This document shows, piece by piece, positions 26,198 through 34,942 of a DNA stretch of 64,000 bases (positions are counted from its first letter, which is position 1; the number at the start of each line of letters is the position of its first letter). Position numbers and translations under genes: made by a program. The notes below the pieces were generated by a model. It worked only from the letters and a program-made list of their open reading frames with translations. It made no database searches and was not told the origin of the DNA. This DNA is from Haloarcula japonica DSM 6131 (GTDB lineage Archaea; Halobacteriota; Halobacteria; Halobacteriales; Haloarculaceae), in NCBI RefSeq assembly GCF_000336635.1, contig NZ_AOLY01000007.1, positions 59,412 to 123,411 on the forward strand, written 5' to 3'.

Positions 26198-29176
26198 CTA
26201 GTCGTCGTCCGCGGCCGGCTGTTCGGCCGCTAACTCGCGGTCCGCCCGCGGCCCCTCCAGGTCGACGTTCGGTAGCAGGTCGCGGAGGTACTGTCCGGTG
26301 TAGGACGCCTCGGTCCGGGCCACGTCCTCCGGGGTGCCCTCGGCGACGAGTTCGCCGCCGTTCTCGCCGCCCTCGGGGCCGAGGTCGATGATCTGGTCGG
26401 CGTTCTTTATCAGGTCGAGTTCGTGCTCGATGACGACCACGGTGTTGCCGTCGTCGGTGAGCCGGTGGAGCACGTCGATGAGCTTGCGCTCGTCTTCCGG
26501 GTGGAGTCCCGTCGTCGGCTCGTCAAGCAGGTACAGCGTCTCGCCGGAGTCTTTCTTGCCGAGCTCCTCGGCGAGCTTGACGCGCTGGGCCTCGCCGCCG
26601 GAGAGCGTGGTCGAGGGCTGACCCAGGCGCATGTAGTCCAGGCCCACGTCCTTCAGGAGTTCCAGCCGGCGGCGGATGCCGCCGTGGCTCTCGAAGAAGT
26701 CGTAGGCCTCCTCGACGGTCATGTCGAGCACATCGGCGATGGTCGCGCCCTTGTAGGTCACGTCCAGCGTCTCGTCGTTGTAGCGCGCGCCGCCACACTC
26801 CTCGCAGGGGACCGTCACGTCCGAGAGGAAGTTCATGTCGATGGTGACCGTCCCCTGGCCGCCACAGCCCTCACAGCGGCCGCCCTTGACGTTGAACGAG
26901 AACCGGCCGACCTCGTAGCCGCGCTGTTTCGAGAGGCTCGTCTCGGCGAACAGCTCGCGGATGTGGTCGAAGACGTTAGTGTAGGTCGCTGGGTTCGAGC
27001 GGGGCGTTCGGCCGATGGGCGACTGGTCGATAAGCCGCACCGTTTCGATGTCGTCGAGGCCGTCGATGGCGTCGTGCTCGCCGGGGTTCACGTCGGTGTC
27101 GTTCATCCGGCGGACCAGCCCCTTGTACAGCACGTCGTGCATCAGCGTCGACTTTCCGGACCCGGAGACGCCCGTGATGGCGGTGAACGTCCCCAGCGGG
27201 ATTGACACGTCGAGGTCCGCGAGGTTGTGCTGGCGAGCGCCCCGAATCGTAAGTTCGCCGTCGGCCTCGCGGCGGCTCTCGGGGACCGGAATCGTCCGTT
27301 CACCGGAGAGATACTTCCCGGTTACCGATTCCTCGGTGTCGATAAGCTCGTCCATCGGGCCGTTGACGACGACCTCGCCGCCGCGCTTGCCCGGGCCGGG
27401 CCCCATGTCGATTATCTGGTCGGCCCGGCGCATCGTCTCGGTGTCGTGTTCGACCACGAGCAGCGTGTTCCCGAGATCTCGGAGCTCTTCGAGCGTGTTC
27501 AGCAGCCGGTCGTTGTCCCGCTGGTGGAGGCCGATGGAGGGCTCATCAAGAACGTAGAGGACGCCGACGAGGCCGCTCCCGATCTGCGTTGCGAGGCGAA
27601 TCCGCTGGCTCTCGCCGCCGGACAGCGTCGAGGCCTCGCGGTCCAACGTCAGGTAGTCCAGGCCGACCTCGGTCATGAAACCCAGGCGAGCCCGGATTTC
27701 CTTGAGGATCTCCTCAGCGATCTTCCGGTCCCGAGCCGAGAGGTGTTCCTCCATCCCCTCGAAGTGCGCCAGCGCGTCGCTGATGGACATTTCGTTGACC
27801 TCGGTGATCGAGGTGCCGTCGACGAGTACCGCCCGCGACTCGGCTTTGAGTCGCGTCCCCTCACAGGCCGGGCACGTCGTCGTCGCCATGAACTCCTCGA
27901 TGTGCTCGCGGGCGCGGTCCGAGTCCGTCTCGACGTGTCGCCGCTCCAGGTTCGGGATGACGCCCTCGAACCGCTCGGTCTTCTCCCGGGTCCCGTTCTT
28001 GGTCCGCCACTCGAAATGGACCCTGCTGTCGGTCCCGTAGAGGAATTGCCGCTGAATGGACTCGTCTAGCTCCTCGAACGGCGTCGTGAGGTCCACGCCG
28101 AAGTGCTCGGCAACGTTGTCCAGTTGCCGCGAGTAGTACGTCCGGTCGTAGCTCCAGGGTTCGAAGACGTGCTTGAGCGGCTTCGTCGGGTCGGTGATGA
28201 CCAGATCCTCGCTGACCTCCTTCGTCTCGCCCAGCCCCTCACACTCCGGGCAGGCCCCGTGCGGTGAGTTGAACGAGAACGACCGCGTCTCGATCTCGGA
28301 GATGTCGATACCACAGTGGGTGCAGGCGAGGTCCTCGGAGAGTTCGACGACGACGCGGTCCGAGGTAGCGCCGTCGTCTTCCTCGCCGTCGGCGAGGTCT
28401 CCGGTCGCTCTGGCGTCCGACCCACCGAGCGTCTCCGCCGCGCCCTCGGGCGGGTCCGGCAGGATCACCTTCAGCGTCCCGTCGGCCTCGTCGAGTGCGG
28501 TCTCGACGGAGTCCGTGATGCGCGAACGGGCGTCCGGCGAGATCTTCACGCGGTCGACGACCACGTCAACGGTGTGGTCGTAGTTCTCGTCCAGTTCGGG
28601 CCGGTCCAGCGTGAGGTCGAACTCCTCGCCGTCGACCTCGACGCGGCTATACCCTTCTCCGACGAGGTCGTCGAACAGGTCCTCGAAGGCCCCCTTCTGG
28701 TCGCGGACGACCGGCGCACACAGTTTGGCGCGGGTCCCCTCGGGGAGTTCCAGCAGTCGAGAGACCATGTTCTGAGCGGACTGTTCGCCGACCTCGCGGC
28801 CACACTCCGGGCAGTGTGGCGTACCGACGCGGGCGTACAGCAGACGGAGGTAGTCGTGCAGTTCGGTGACGGTCCCGACCGTCGAGCGGGGGTTGTTGGC
28901 GGCGTTCTTCTGGTCGATGGAAATCGCCGGAGAGAGTCCCTCGACGTTCTCGACCTGTGGCTTGTCCATCTGCCCCAGGAAGTTCCGTGCGTAGGCGGAG
29001 AGCGATTCGATGTAGCGCCGCTGGCCCTCGGCGTACACCGTCTCGAATGCGAGCGAGGACTTACCCGACCCCGACAGCCCGGTGACGACTGTCAGTTCCT
29101 CGCGGGGAATCTCCACGTCGACGTCCTTGAGGTTGTGTTCCTCGGCCCCTCGGACCTCGATAATATCCTTGCTCAT
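26198..29176 (-). CDS. uvrA: Excinuclease ABC subunit UvrA
   Basis: 992 residues, slightly longer than bacterial UvrA because of an acidic insertion around residue 260-275. Two ABC modules are present: Walker A GLSGSGKSS and GVSGSGKST, signatures LSGGESQRIRLATQIG and LSGGEAQRVKLAEELG, Walker B VLDEPSIGLHQRD and LLDEPTTGLHPED. Zinc motifs are CPECG early, CPECEGLG, CPACEG, and CEGCGGQG with CEECGGARYN. UvrA recognises bulky DNA damage and loads UvrB for nucleotide excision repair. uvrB and uvrC are not in this window. Typical bacterial-type repair gene long resident in haloarchaea. Confidence 0.98.
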   Translation of the reverse strand: MSKDIIEVRGAEEHNLKDVDVEIPREELTVVTGLSGSGKSSLAFETVYAEGQRRYIESLSAYARNFLGQMDKPQVENVEGLSPAISIDQKNAANNPRSTVGTVTELHDYLRLLYARVGTPHCPECGREVGEQSAQNMVSRLLELPEGTRAKLCAPVVRDQKGAFEDLFDDLVGEGYSRVEVDGEEFDLTLDRPELDENYDHTVDVVVDRVKISPDARSRITDSVETALDEADGTLKVILPDPPEGAAETLGGSDARATGDLADGEEDDGATSDRVVVELSEDLACTHCGIDISEIETRSFSFNSPHGACPECEGLGETKEVSEDLVITDPTKPLKHVFEPWSYDRTYYSRQLDNVAEHFGVDLTTPFEELDESIQRQFLYGTDSRVHFEWRTKNGTREKTERFEGVIPNLERRHVETDSDRAREHIEEFMATTTCPACEGTRLKAESRAVLVDGTSITEVNEMSISDALAHFEGMEEHLSARDRKIAEEILKEIRARLGFMTEVGLDYLTLDREASTLSGGESQRIRLATQIGSGLVGVLYVLDEPSIGLHQRDNDRLLNTLEELRDLGNTLLVVEHDTETMRRADQIIDMGPGPGKRGGEVVVNGPMDELIDTEESVTGKYLSGERTIPVPESRREADGELTIRGARQHNLADLDVSIPLGTFTAITGVSGSGKSTLMHDVLYKGLVRRMNDTDVNPGEHDAIDGLDDIETVRLIDQSPIGRTPRSNPATYTNVFDHIRELFAETSLSKQRGYEVGRFSFNVKGGRCEGCGGQGTVTIDMNFLSDVTVPCEECGGARYNDETLDVTYKGATIADVLDMTVEEAYDFFESHGGIRRRLELLKDVGLDYMRLGQPSTTLSGGEAQRVKLAEELGKKDSGETLYLLDEPTTGLHPEDERKLIDVLHRLTDDGNTVVVIEHELDLIKNADQIIDLGPEGGENGGELVAEGTPEDVARTEASYTGQYLRDLLPNVDLEGPRADRELAAEQPAADDD

Positions 29177-29311
29177 CCTTGGATTTTACTTGGCCGGCAG
29201 GGGGGAAACCCTGTCGGTTCGGGTCTCGGCGACCGACTCCCAGCGCGGGCCTGTTTTTATTTTGAGTGCTATGGCGAAAGATTTACCACAAATATCGAAT
29301 ATGAGATTGGT

Positions 29312-29893
29312 ATGGGTGTGACAAGCGACTACGACATCACGGGAATCGACCTCTCTGATGACAGCTACACGGTCGAACAGAGCCTGATCCGCAACAAGTA
29401 CAAGGCGATGGACGCCGCCGGGAACGTCGTCCTTCGCGGGAAACAGAAGATGCTGAAGATGAAGGAGGAGTTCCCGTTTGTTGATGCAAACGACAACGAG
29501 GTGTTTCAGGTCAAAGCCGGCGGCATCATCGACGTGGCCGGCAACTACGTCCTCACCGACTCGAAGACCGGCGAGGACATCGTCATCCTCGACAACGACT
29601 ACTCCATCTTCCAGGACACGTGGAAGATCCGGGACGCCAGTACCGAAGCGAAGATAGCCGAAATCAATTCCCAGGGCGCGCTCGTGACCATCGCCCGCAA
29701 CGTCGTCCCGTTCGGCGGCTGGATTCCCCACAAGTACGAGATCGCCGACCAGGACGGCAACCACGTCGGCAACATCGACGGGCAGTTCTCGCTGAAAGAC
29801 CGCTACGAGATCACCATCGACGACGCCAGTACTGTCCCCAAGGAGCCGATCATCGCGGCGGCGATGGTCATCGACGCCATCCAGGGGAACTGA
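29312..29893 (+). CDS. LURP-one-related (Tubby-like fold) protein
   Basis: 193 residues from ATG 29312; upstream codons are open only because they lie antisense to uvrA. Repeated beta units such as YKAMDAAGNVVLRGKQKMLKM, VFQVKAGGIIDVAGNYVLTD and YEIADQDGNHVGNIDGQF fit the LURP-one/Tubby-C family (12-strand barrel around a helix). Members bind phosphoinositides or other membrane components in eukaryotes; the prokaryotic role is unknown. It is divergent from uvrA across 135 AT-richer bases with a TATA-like AAGATTTAC near 29279. Confidence 0.88.
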   Translation: MGVTSDYDITGIDLSDDSYTVEQSLIRNKYKAMDAAGNVVLRGKQKMLKMKEEFPFVDANDNEVFQVKAGGIIDVAGNYVLTDSKTGEDIVILDNDYSIFQDTWKIRDASTEAKIAEINSQGALVTIARNVVPFGGWIPHKYEIADQDGNHVGNIDGQFSLKDRYEITIDDASTVPKEPIIAAAMVIDAIQGN

Positions 29894-29951
29894 CCGGCGA
29901 TCCGCTGCGGGCACCGGAATCCTTCTTGCCCTGGCTCCCCCAGAAACCGCT

Positions 29952-31358
29952 ATGCGCCGCCGGACGGTCCTCCGACGACTCGCCCTCGCAGGAACAGGCG
30001 TCGGCATAGCGACGGGGACGACCCGCGGTCACCCGACGCCGACCGGCGATGGGACGGCTGAGCCAGCGCCAGCGGACACCCCGACTGGCGAGGACCCGCT
30101 GGGCGTGCTTGAGATGGAGACGGTGTACGAGGTCGTCACCAGCCCCGACGGGCACACGGCCTACGTCGCGACGGGCAATGGTATCGCGCTCGTCGACCTC
30201 GTCACGCCGACCAGCCCCCGCCTGCTCAGCCGACGGACCGACCTGCTATCTGAGAGCGACAGCGGACCGATACAGCGGGTGCAAGACCTCGCTGTTAGCG
30301 ATTCGCGGCTATTGGCCGCCGGTCCCGCTCACCCCGCTGACGGGGCCCACGGTTTCGTCGTCTTCGACGTGAGCGACCGGCAGGACCCGCAACGGATCGC
30401 TGGGCTCGAACTTGACACGCGCATCCACAACTGCCACTTCGACGGTCGTTACGCCTACCTGACCGCGAACGACCGCGACGGCAACCCCCTGCTCGTGGTC
30501 GATGTCGACGCCGAACAGGAAGCCGGCGAGTGGTCGCTGCTCGACGCCGATGACGCCTGGACCGACGTGCCGACGAGCCTCTGGCCGCTGCACGACGTGT
30601 GGGTCCAGGACGACCGGGCCTATCTGGCGTACTGGGACGGCGGGACGTGGATCGTCGACGTGTCGGACCCGAGTGATATCTCGTTGGTGGCGAAGGTCCG
30701 CGGCCGGACTCCCGAGGACCTTGCGGCCATCGAGGACCCCGGCACTGAGCGGAGCGAACCGCCGGGAAACGACCACTTCGTGACGGTCGACGAGGACGCG
30801 TCGCTGCTGGGCGTCGGCGGCGAGTCGTGGGACCTCGGCGACGACGACAGCGGCGGCCCCAGCGGCATCGAACTGTACGACATCAGCGACCCGACCGACG
30901 CCGAACTGCTGTCGACGCTTGACCCGCCACCGACTTCCGACCCATCGCCGGGGGGCATCCTCACGACGGCACATAATTTCGAACTGACCGACAACCGCTG
31001 TTACTCCGCGTGGTACAACGGCGGGGTCCGGGTCCATGACCTGACGGACCCGACCGCGCCTGAACTCGCCTTCGAGTGGCGCGACACTGAAACGACCTCG
31101 TTCTGGACCGCCCAGCGGGCCGCCGGCTGTTTCGTCGCCGGGAGCACGAACGCGAGCCAGGGGACGGAGGTCCAGCCCGGGCTGTACACGTTCCCGGACC
31201 CACAGATACGGACACAGACGGCCACGGACGACGAAGCCAGCGGCGCTACCGACGCTGGCGACACATCCCTCGGAGTCGGCGGTCCGGGCTTCGGCGTCGG
31301 GTCGGCAGTTGCGGCGGTCGGGCTGGCAGCGTGGCGCGCCCGACACCGGCGAGACTGA
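29952..31358 (+). CDS. LVIVD-repeat surface protein with Tat signal and PGF-CTERM
   Basis: 468 residues. A Tat signal (RRRTVLRRLALAGTG) starts it. The body has LVIVD-type beta-propeller units: GIALVDLVTPTSPRLLSR, GFVVFDVSDRQDPQRIAG, TWIVDVSDPSDISLVAKV, IELYDISDPTDAELLS and GVRVHDLTDPTAPELAF. The end is GPGFGVGSAVAAVGLAAW plus a basic tail, the PGF-CTERM signal cut by archaeosortase A and joined to lipid. It is therefore exported folded and anchored at the cell surface. The ligand is unknown. Starts 58 bases after the LURP-one gene. Confidence 0.9.
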   Translation: MRRRTVLRRLALAGTGVGIATGTTRGHPTPTGDGTAEPAPADTPTGEDPLGVLEMETVYEVVTSPDGHTAYVATGNGIALVDLVTPTSPRLLSRRTDLLSESDSGPIQRVQDLAVSDSRLLAAGPAHPADGAHGFVVFDVSDRQDPQRIAGLELDTRIHNCHFDGRYAYLTANDRDGNPLLVVDVDAEQEAGEWSLLDADDAWTDVPTSLWPLHDVWVQDDRAYLAYWDGGTWIVDVSDPSDISLVAKVRGRTPEDLAAIEDPGTERSEPPGNDHFVTVDEDASLLGVGGESWDLGDDDSGGPSGIELYDISDPTDAELLSTLDPPPTSDPSPGGILTTAHNFELTDNRCYSAWYNGGVRVHDLTDPTAPELAFEWRDTETTSFWTAQRAAGCFVAGSTNASQGTEVQPGLYTFPDPQIRTQTATDDEASGATDAGDTSLGVGGPGFGVGSAVAAVGLAAWRARHRRD

Positions 31359-31388
31359 CGCCGCGTCGCGTGACTGACTCTCGCGCCG

Positions 31389-32789
31389 TCACTCCAGCGC
31401 GCTCTTGACAGCGGCGGCGACGCTCCGGGCACGCTCGGCTAGCGGCTCGGAGAGATGCCCGCGCTCGACGGCCGCATCGAGTTCGTCGTCATCGACCCGC
31501 TCGACGGTGCCGTCGGCGTGTTTCACCACGTCGACGTGGAGGTCGACGTAGCGGGCGGTGTCGGGGAATATCTCGACGGGCGTGCAGACGTTGACGTAGG
31601 TTCCCTTCTTTTCGCCGTCGCTGTCGCGGTACACCGTCGGATACCACCAGCGTCCCTCCTTGACTTTCGTTTCGGCGATGTCCCCGCCCTCTTTCGGGAC
31701 GCCGAGGGCATCGTAGGTGCCGCCGGGGCTCATCTCGCGCTCGATGGTCACCGTCCCGTCGTCGTCGACTGACTGGACCTCGCCGCTGCCCAGCGTGATG
31801 AGCCGGCCGTCGGGCTTGCCGTGGCCCAGCGACAGCGACCCGCCGACCTGCGGGCCGAACTGCCGGGCCGTCACGGCGAAGGGGAAGTCCGTCTCACCGC
31901 TCTCTATGTCGTCACACAGCGCCTCGACGTAGTCGACGGCGGCGCTGGCCGCGCGGTCGCCGGCCTTCACCCGGTGGTGGCCGGGCATCGTCGCCGTCAC
32001 CTCGCGGCGGGCCTCGTCGAGGGCAAACCGGCTCTCGCGACCGAACCACAGCCACGCCGTCGCCAGTCCTTCGTCGTAACAGGCCGGTGCGCAGTCCTCG
32101 GGCGGGTCGGCTCCCGTAAGCGCGTCGTCAATGGCCACCGCGCGCTCGTTGGCTGCGTCGAGTGCCTCTGCCAGCGCCTCGAAGCTCGCGTCCTCGCTCG
32201 CCGATTCCCACGAGACACCCCAGCCATCCCGAGGCTCAGCGGCGATAAGGTCTAGCATCGCCGGGCCGCCGGTCCCCGGCGTGCTGGTGGTTCCGCCACG
32301 GACGAGCGAGAGCAGCGACCCGCGGACCGCGACGGTCGCGTCCAGTACCGGCCGGCCGTTCGTCCACGGCGCGCTCGCTTCGACGACCTGCACCCGGAGC
32401 GTATCGCCCGTCTCGACTCGCTCGTCCGAAGACGAGTACGGGAGGAAGCCCTCGCCGTCGCCGAGGTCGACGACAGCGCCGCTCCCCAGCGTCTCAGTCA
32501 CGGTGCCGGCATAGACCGCGCCCTCGGGCGTCGGATCGGTCCAGTGCAGCGTGTCCCGACCAATTTCGGTCAGGCGGTCGATGATTGTGTCGGCAACGTC
32601 GCGGTCACCGACGACGCCGACGCCCTGCTGGTCGTCCGTCGTCGCCACGGTGACCGCCGCCCGCTCGTCGGCGAACTCGCCGTCGAAGCGGTTCTGGATC
32701 GGTCCCGACGCCTGCACGACCTCGTGGCCAGCCTCGCGCAGCAACTGGGTCAGCGCCGTCGCGTAGATGCCCCTGACCCGGACGGTCAT
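31389..32789 (-). CDS. FAU-1-type RNase (S1 plus DUF402), RNase E/G-like
   Basis: 466 residues from ATG 32789; a longer frame runs into the upstream gene. An S1-like domain sits around residues 95-175 (GAVYAGTVTETLGSGAVVDL), followed by a central segment of the RNase E/G-related type, and a DUF402 domain at the C-terminus (NVCTPVEIFPDTARYVDLHVDVVK). This is the layout of archaeal FAU-1, an AU-rich RNA-binding protein with ribonuclease activity. Its start overlaps the stop of the 124-residue gene (ATGA at 32786-32789), so translation is coupled. Confidence 0.87.
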   Translation of the reverse strand: MTVRVRGIYATALTQLLREAGHEVVQASGPIQNRFDGEFADERAAVTVATTDDQQGVGVVGDRDVADTIIDRLTEIGRDTLHWTDPTPEGAVYAGTVTETLGSGAVVDLGDGEGFLPYSSSDERVETGDTLRVQVVEASAPWTNGRPVLDATVAVRGSLLSLVRGGTTSTPGTGGPAMLDLIAAEPRDGWGVSWESASEDASFEALAEALDAANERAVAIDDALTGADPPEDCAPACYDEGLATAWLWFGRESRFALDEARREVTATMPGHHRVKAGDRAASAAVDYVEALCDDIESGETDFPFAVTARQFGPQVGGSLSLGHGKPDGRLITLGSGEVQSVDDDGTVTIEREMSPGGTYDALGVPKEGGDIAETKVKEGRWWYPTVYRDSDGEKKGTYVNVCTPVEIFPDTARYVDLHVDVVKHADGTVERVDDDELDAAVERGHLSEPLAERARSVAAAVKSALE

Positions 32790-33160
32790 AGCGCGTCCTC
32801 GTCGTCGGCGAAGCGGACCCGCCCGTGGACCGTCGGCCCCAGCGAGAGCTCTACCTTCTCCTCGCTCAGAACGCGTCCGCCCTCGACCGGGACGCCCCAA
32901 GTGTCGAACCGCAGATAGCCCCGGATGTCGTCGGCATGGGTGAACAGGACGCAGTACTCGACGGTGTGTTCCTGAATGTCGCTCGAACTGTGGGCGATGT
33001 CCATATCGGAGTACACCGTCTTGCGGCCGTCGAAGAAGGCTTCGAGCGCCGCGGCCGCGTCGTCAGTGGCTTCGATCACTCCGTCGGAGGCCGCTTCGAT
33101 GGTCGCTTGCTCAACGCCAGCATCGCGGAGCGCTTGCTGTTCGCGTTGCGTGAAGTGCAT
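32786..33160 (-). CDS. Hypothetical protein coupled to FAU-1 RNase
   Basis: 124 acidic residues with a small alpha/beta look: an N-terminal helix (REQQALRDAGVEQATIEAAS), then strands (HTVEYCVLFTHADDIRGYLRFDTWGVP, VELSLGPTVHGRVRFADD). I recall a haloarchaeal DUF (DUF7532) of this kind but no function. The four-base overlap with the RNase gene suggests that the two products are needed together, perhaps in RNA turnover. It lies 44 bases after the Sec61-beta gene. Confidence 0.8.
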   Translation of the reverse strand: MHFTQREQQALRDAGVEQATIEAASDGVIEATDDAAAALEAFFDGRKTVYSDMDIAHSSSDIQEHTVEYCVLFTHADDIRGYLRFDTWGVPVEGGRVLSEEKVELSLGPTVHGRVRFADDEDAL

Positions 33161-33204
33161 ACCCGCGAGTCAGTGGCGGGGGGAGGAAAACAGTGCGGAA
33201 TCGC

Positions 33205-33366
33205 CTACACGATCATCGCGTTTAGCACGAGCATCAACAGCCCGAACATGACGCCGGTCGCGACGATTGTTCGAGGGTCGATACGGACCGTGTTCTGGTC
33301 TTCAGCGTCGAAATACCGGACCAGTCCCGCACTGGACATCAGCCCGCCGCCGTCGCTACCACTCAT
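33205..33366 (-). CDS. secG: Preprotein translocase Sec61-beta (SecG)
   Basis: 53 residues. The layout is that of archaeal Sec61-beta: a Ser/Gly start ([20 protein letters not shown]), the conserved acidic middle ([15 protein letters not shown]), and a single C-terminal membrane span ([15 protein letters not shown]). It is the small, non-essential third subunit of the SecYE channel. A TTAGTATT TATA-like element lies 22-30 bases upstream on the minus strand. It shares a 115-base divergent region with thioredoxin. Confidence 0.93.
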   Translation of the reverse strand: MSGSDGGGLMSSAGLVRYFDAEDQNTVRIDPRTIVATGVMFGLLMLVLNAMIV

Positions 33367-33481
33367 ACTTCAGGGTGGTGTATCACCAATACTAAGCCTT
33401 TCGGGTCGCCCGCGATTGCGTGCCCCAGGTACACATGGATAACCCTTATCAGATACCGCGGGCTAACACGAACAGAGTACT

Positions 33482-33748
33482 ATGACGGTTACACTGAAGG
33501 ACTTCTACGCGGACTGGTGCGGCCCTTGCAAAACGCAGGACCCGATCCTCGAAGACCTCGAAGAGGAGTGGGCAGACGTCGAGTTCGAGAAGATCAACGT
33601 CGACGAGGAACAGGACGTTGCCAACGAGTATCAGGTACGTTCCCTCCCGACGCTCATCATCGAGAACGACGACGGCATCGTCGAGCGCTTCGTCGGCGTC
33701 ACGCAGGCAGACGACATCGACGACGCGCTGCAGCAGGCCTCGGCGTAA
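33482..33748 (+). CDS. trxA: Thioredoxin
   Basis: 88 residues. The active site WCGPC is at 12-16 and the cis-proline segment SLPTLI follows. The protein lacks the first strand and helix of longer thioredoxins, which is usual for the short archaeal type. It reduces disulfides in the cytoplasm. No reductase gene is adjacent. CCCTTATC about 27 bases upstream is a possible TATA box. Confidence 0.95.
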   Translation: MTVTLKDFYADWCGPCKTQDPILEDLEEEWADVEFEKINVDEEQDVANEYQVRSLPTLIIENDDGIVERFVGVTQADDIDDALQQASA

Positions 33749-33795
33749 CGCGGTCACTTTTGCGGTTCGTCACACGGCCAGTAGCGACCGCTGGC

Positions 33796-34548
33796 TCACT
33801 CCTGTTCGGCCAGTCCCGAATCGTCGATTTCGTCGACGGCGATCAGCATCCGCCCACCGTCGAGTGCCGTTACCATCTTCGACTCGGTGAAGGTGGTTTC
33901 GTCGGCCCGCAACCCTTCGCTCTGGCCGGTCCACTTCCCGCCGCTTCTGACGACGGGAATGACGTGGGTCCTGATGTGCTGGACCTCGTTGCTCGGGTGG
34001 AGTTCCGACCAGTGCTTGCCGACGAGCTCCTCCGACTCGTAGCCATAATACGAGGCGTAGGTCTCGTCGACTCGCTCGAAGCGCTCGTCCGTGCCGATGA
34101 CGCCGACGCCGCTGAGTTTGACTTCGCTGCCCGTCTCGAAGCTCCCGTCCGAATCGACGGCGTGTTCGACCCGGCGGATGAGCGACGTGTACTGGTCCGT
34201 TCCGACGGATTTCTTGAGGTAGTCGGTGACACCGGCCTGAATGATTTCGGCGGCGACGTCACCGGTCTCTTCCCCCGAGAACAGCAACACCGGCAGTTCC
34301 TGGTGGGTCTCCCGGATTGCTTCGAGGAAGTCGATACCGTTCATCTCCGGCATATGGTAATCGCTGACGACACAATCGAAATCCGTCTCCGACGACCGAA
34401 TCAGCGACAGCGCGGTTTCGGGGTTCGTCTCCGTCGTGACGGTACAATCGAGGCCGCTTTTCTCTCGCTCGAGATACAGTTCCACGAGGTCTCCCAACGC
34501 CCCGTCGTCGTCAACATGGAGTATTGCGAGCGGCTCTTGAGTCTCCAT
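33796..34548 (-). CDS. Response regulator with C-terminal PAS domain
   Basis: 250 residues. The receiver domain covers residues 8-125: acidic pocket at Asp13/Asp14, phospho-acceptor Asp63 in VVSDYHMPEMNG, Ser/Thr switch in LLFSGEE, and the conserved Lys in DYLKKSVG. A PAS fold follows (VIGTDERFERVDETYASYYGY and ELHPSNEVQHIRTHV). There is no DNA-binding or kinase domain, so output probably goes through protein contacts, a common haloarchaeal form. No partner histidine kinase lies nearby. Confidence 0.93.
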   Translation of the reverse strand: METQEPLAILHVDDDGALGDLVELYLEREKSGLDCTVTTETNPETALSLIRSSETDFDCVVSDYHMPEMNGIDFLEAIRETHQELPVLLFSGEETGDVAAEIIQAGVTDYLKKSVGTDQYTSLIRRVEHAVDSDGSFETGSEVKLSGVGVIGTDERFERVDETYASYYGYESEELVGKHWSELHPSNEVQHIRTHVIPVVRSGGKWTGQSEGLRADETTFTESKMVTALDGGRMLIAVDEIDDSGLAEQE

Positions 34549-34942
34549 CCTCTACTATGACGGCTGCAGGACGCAAGTATTTGCTGCTCGCCTGAACTCA
34601 TCTGACAACTATATGAAACCGCGACCCTCACTCCGGGCCGTGCCAGCGTTTCATCGCTGGCGGCGGGGAAGGGCAGGGCTGCAGTAGAAGCGGGATACGG
34701 AATGACACTGCTGCCGGCAGTCGGGCGGTCGCAGTGGGCATACCCCTCGCCGTCGGCGAGCGGTTTCACTCCGACCGCGCTCACAGAGCACGACTCGGAG
34801 ATCGTTTTTAGCGAGATTTTGCGAGCCGAGCGGGACCCCCGGTCCCGCTGGCCGTGCGAACGGACGCTCTGCGCCCGTGAGCAGAGAGCCCTCCCACAGC
34901 GGCGCGAAGCGCCGCGAAGAAGGGCGACGAAGTAAAAAGGTA
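34549..34942. other. Gene-free stretch with five hairpins
   Basis: I see no convincing gene. Perfect inverted repeats follow one another: GCCAGCG/CGCTGGC at 34642-34661, CTCGCC/GGCGAG at 34746-34760, AGCGGGACC/GGTCCCGCT at 34829-34849, CTCTGC/GCAGAG at 34867-34886, and GCGGCGC/GCGCCGC at 34899-34915. The style (short GC palindromes with an AT-rich TTTTTAGCGAGATTTTG between) reminds me of intergenic sequence dispersed in haloarchaeal genomes. It may be a small repeat, a structured RNA, or debris of an old insertion. The last hairpin could serve the npdG transcript as a terminator. Confidence 0.5.

Noticed and set aside
28316..29311. In-frame extension of the LURP-one gene into 28316-29311
   Set aside because: It lies antisense to uvrA; the family length fits a start at 29312.
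34401..34784. Minus-strand frame starting MSAVGVKPLADGEGYAHCDR at 34784
   Set aside because: It looks oddly protein-like at first, but it runs into the response-regulator gene in another frame and lies in a palindrome-rich region, so I treat it as part of the possible repeat rather than as a gene.
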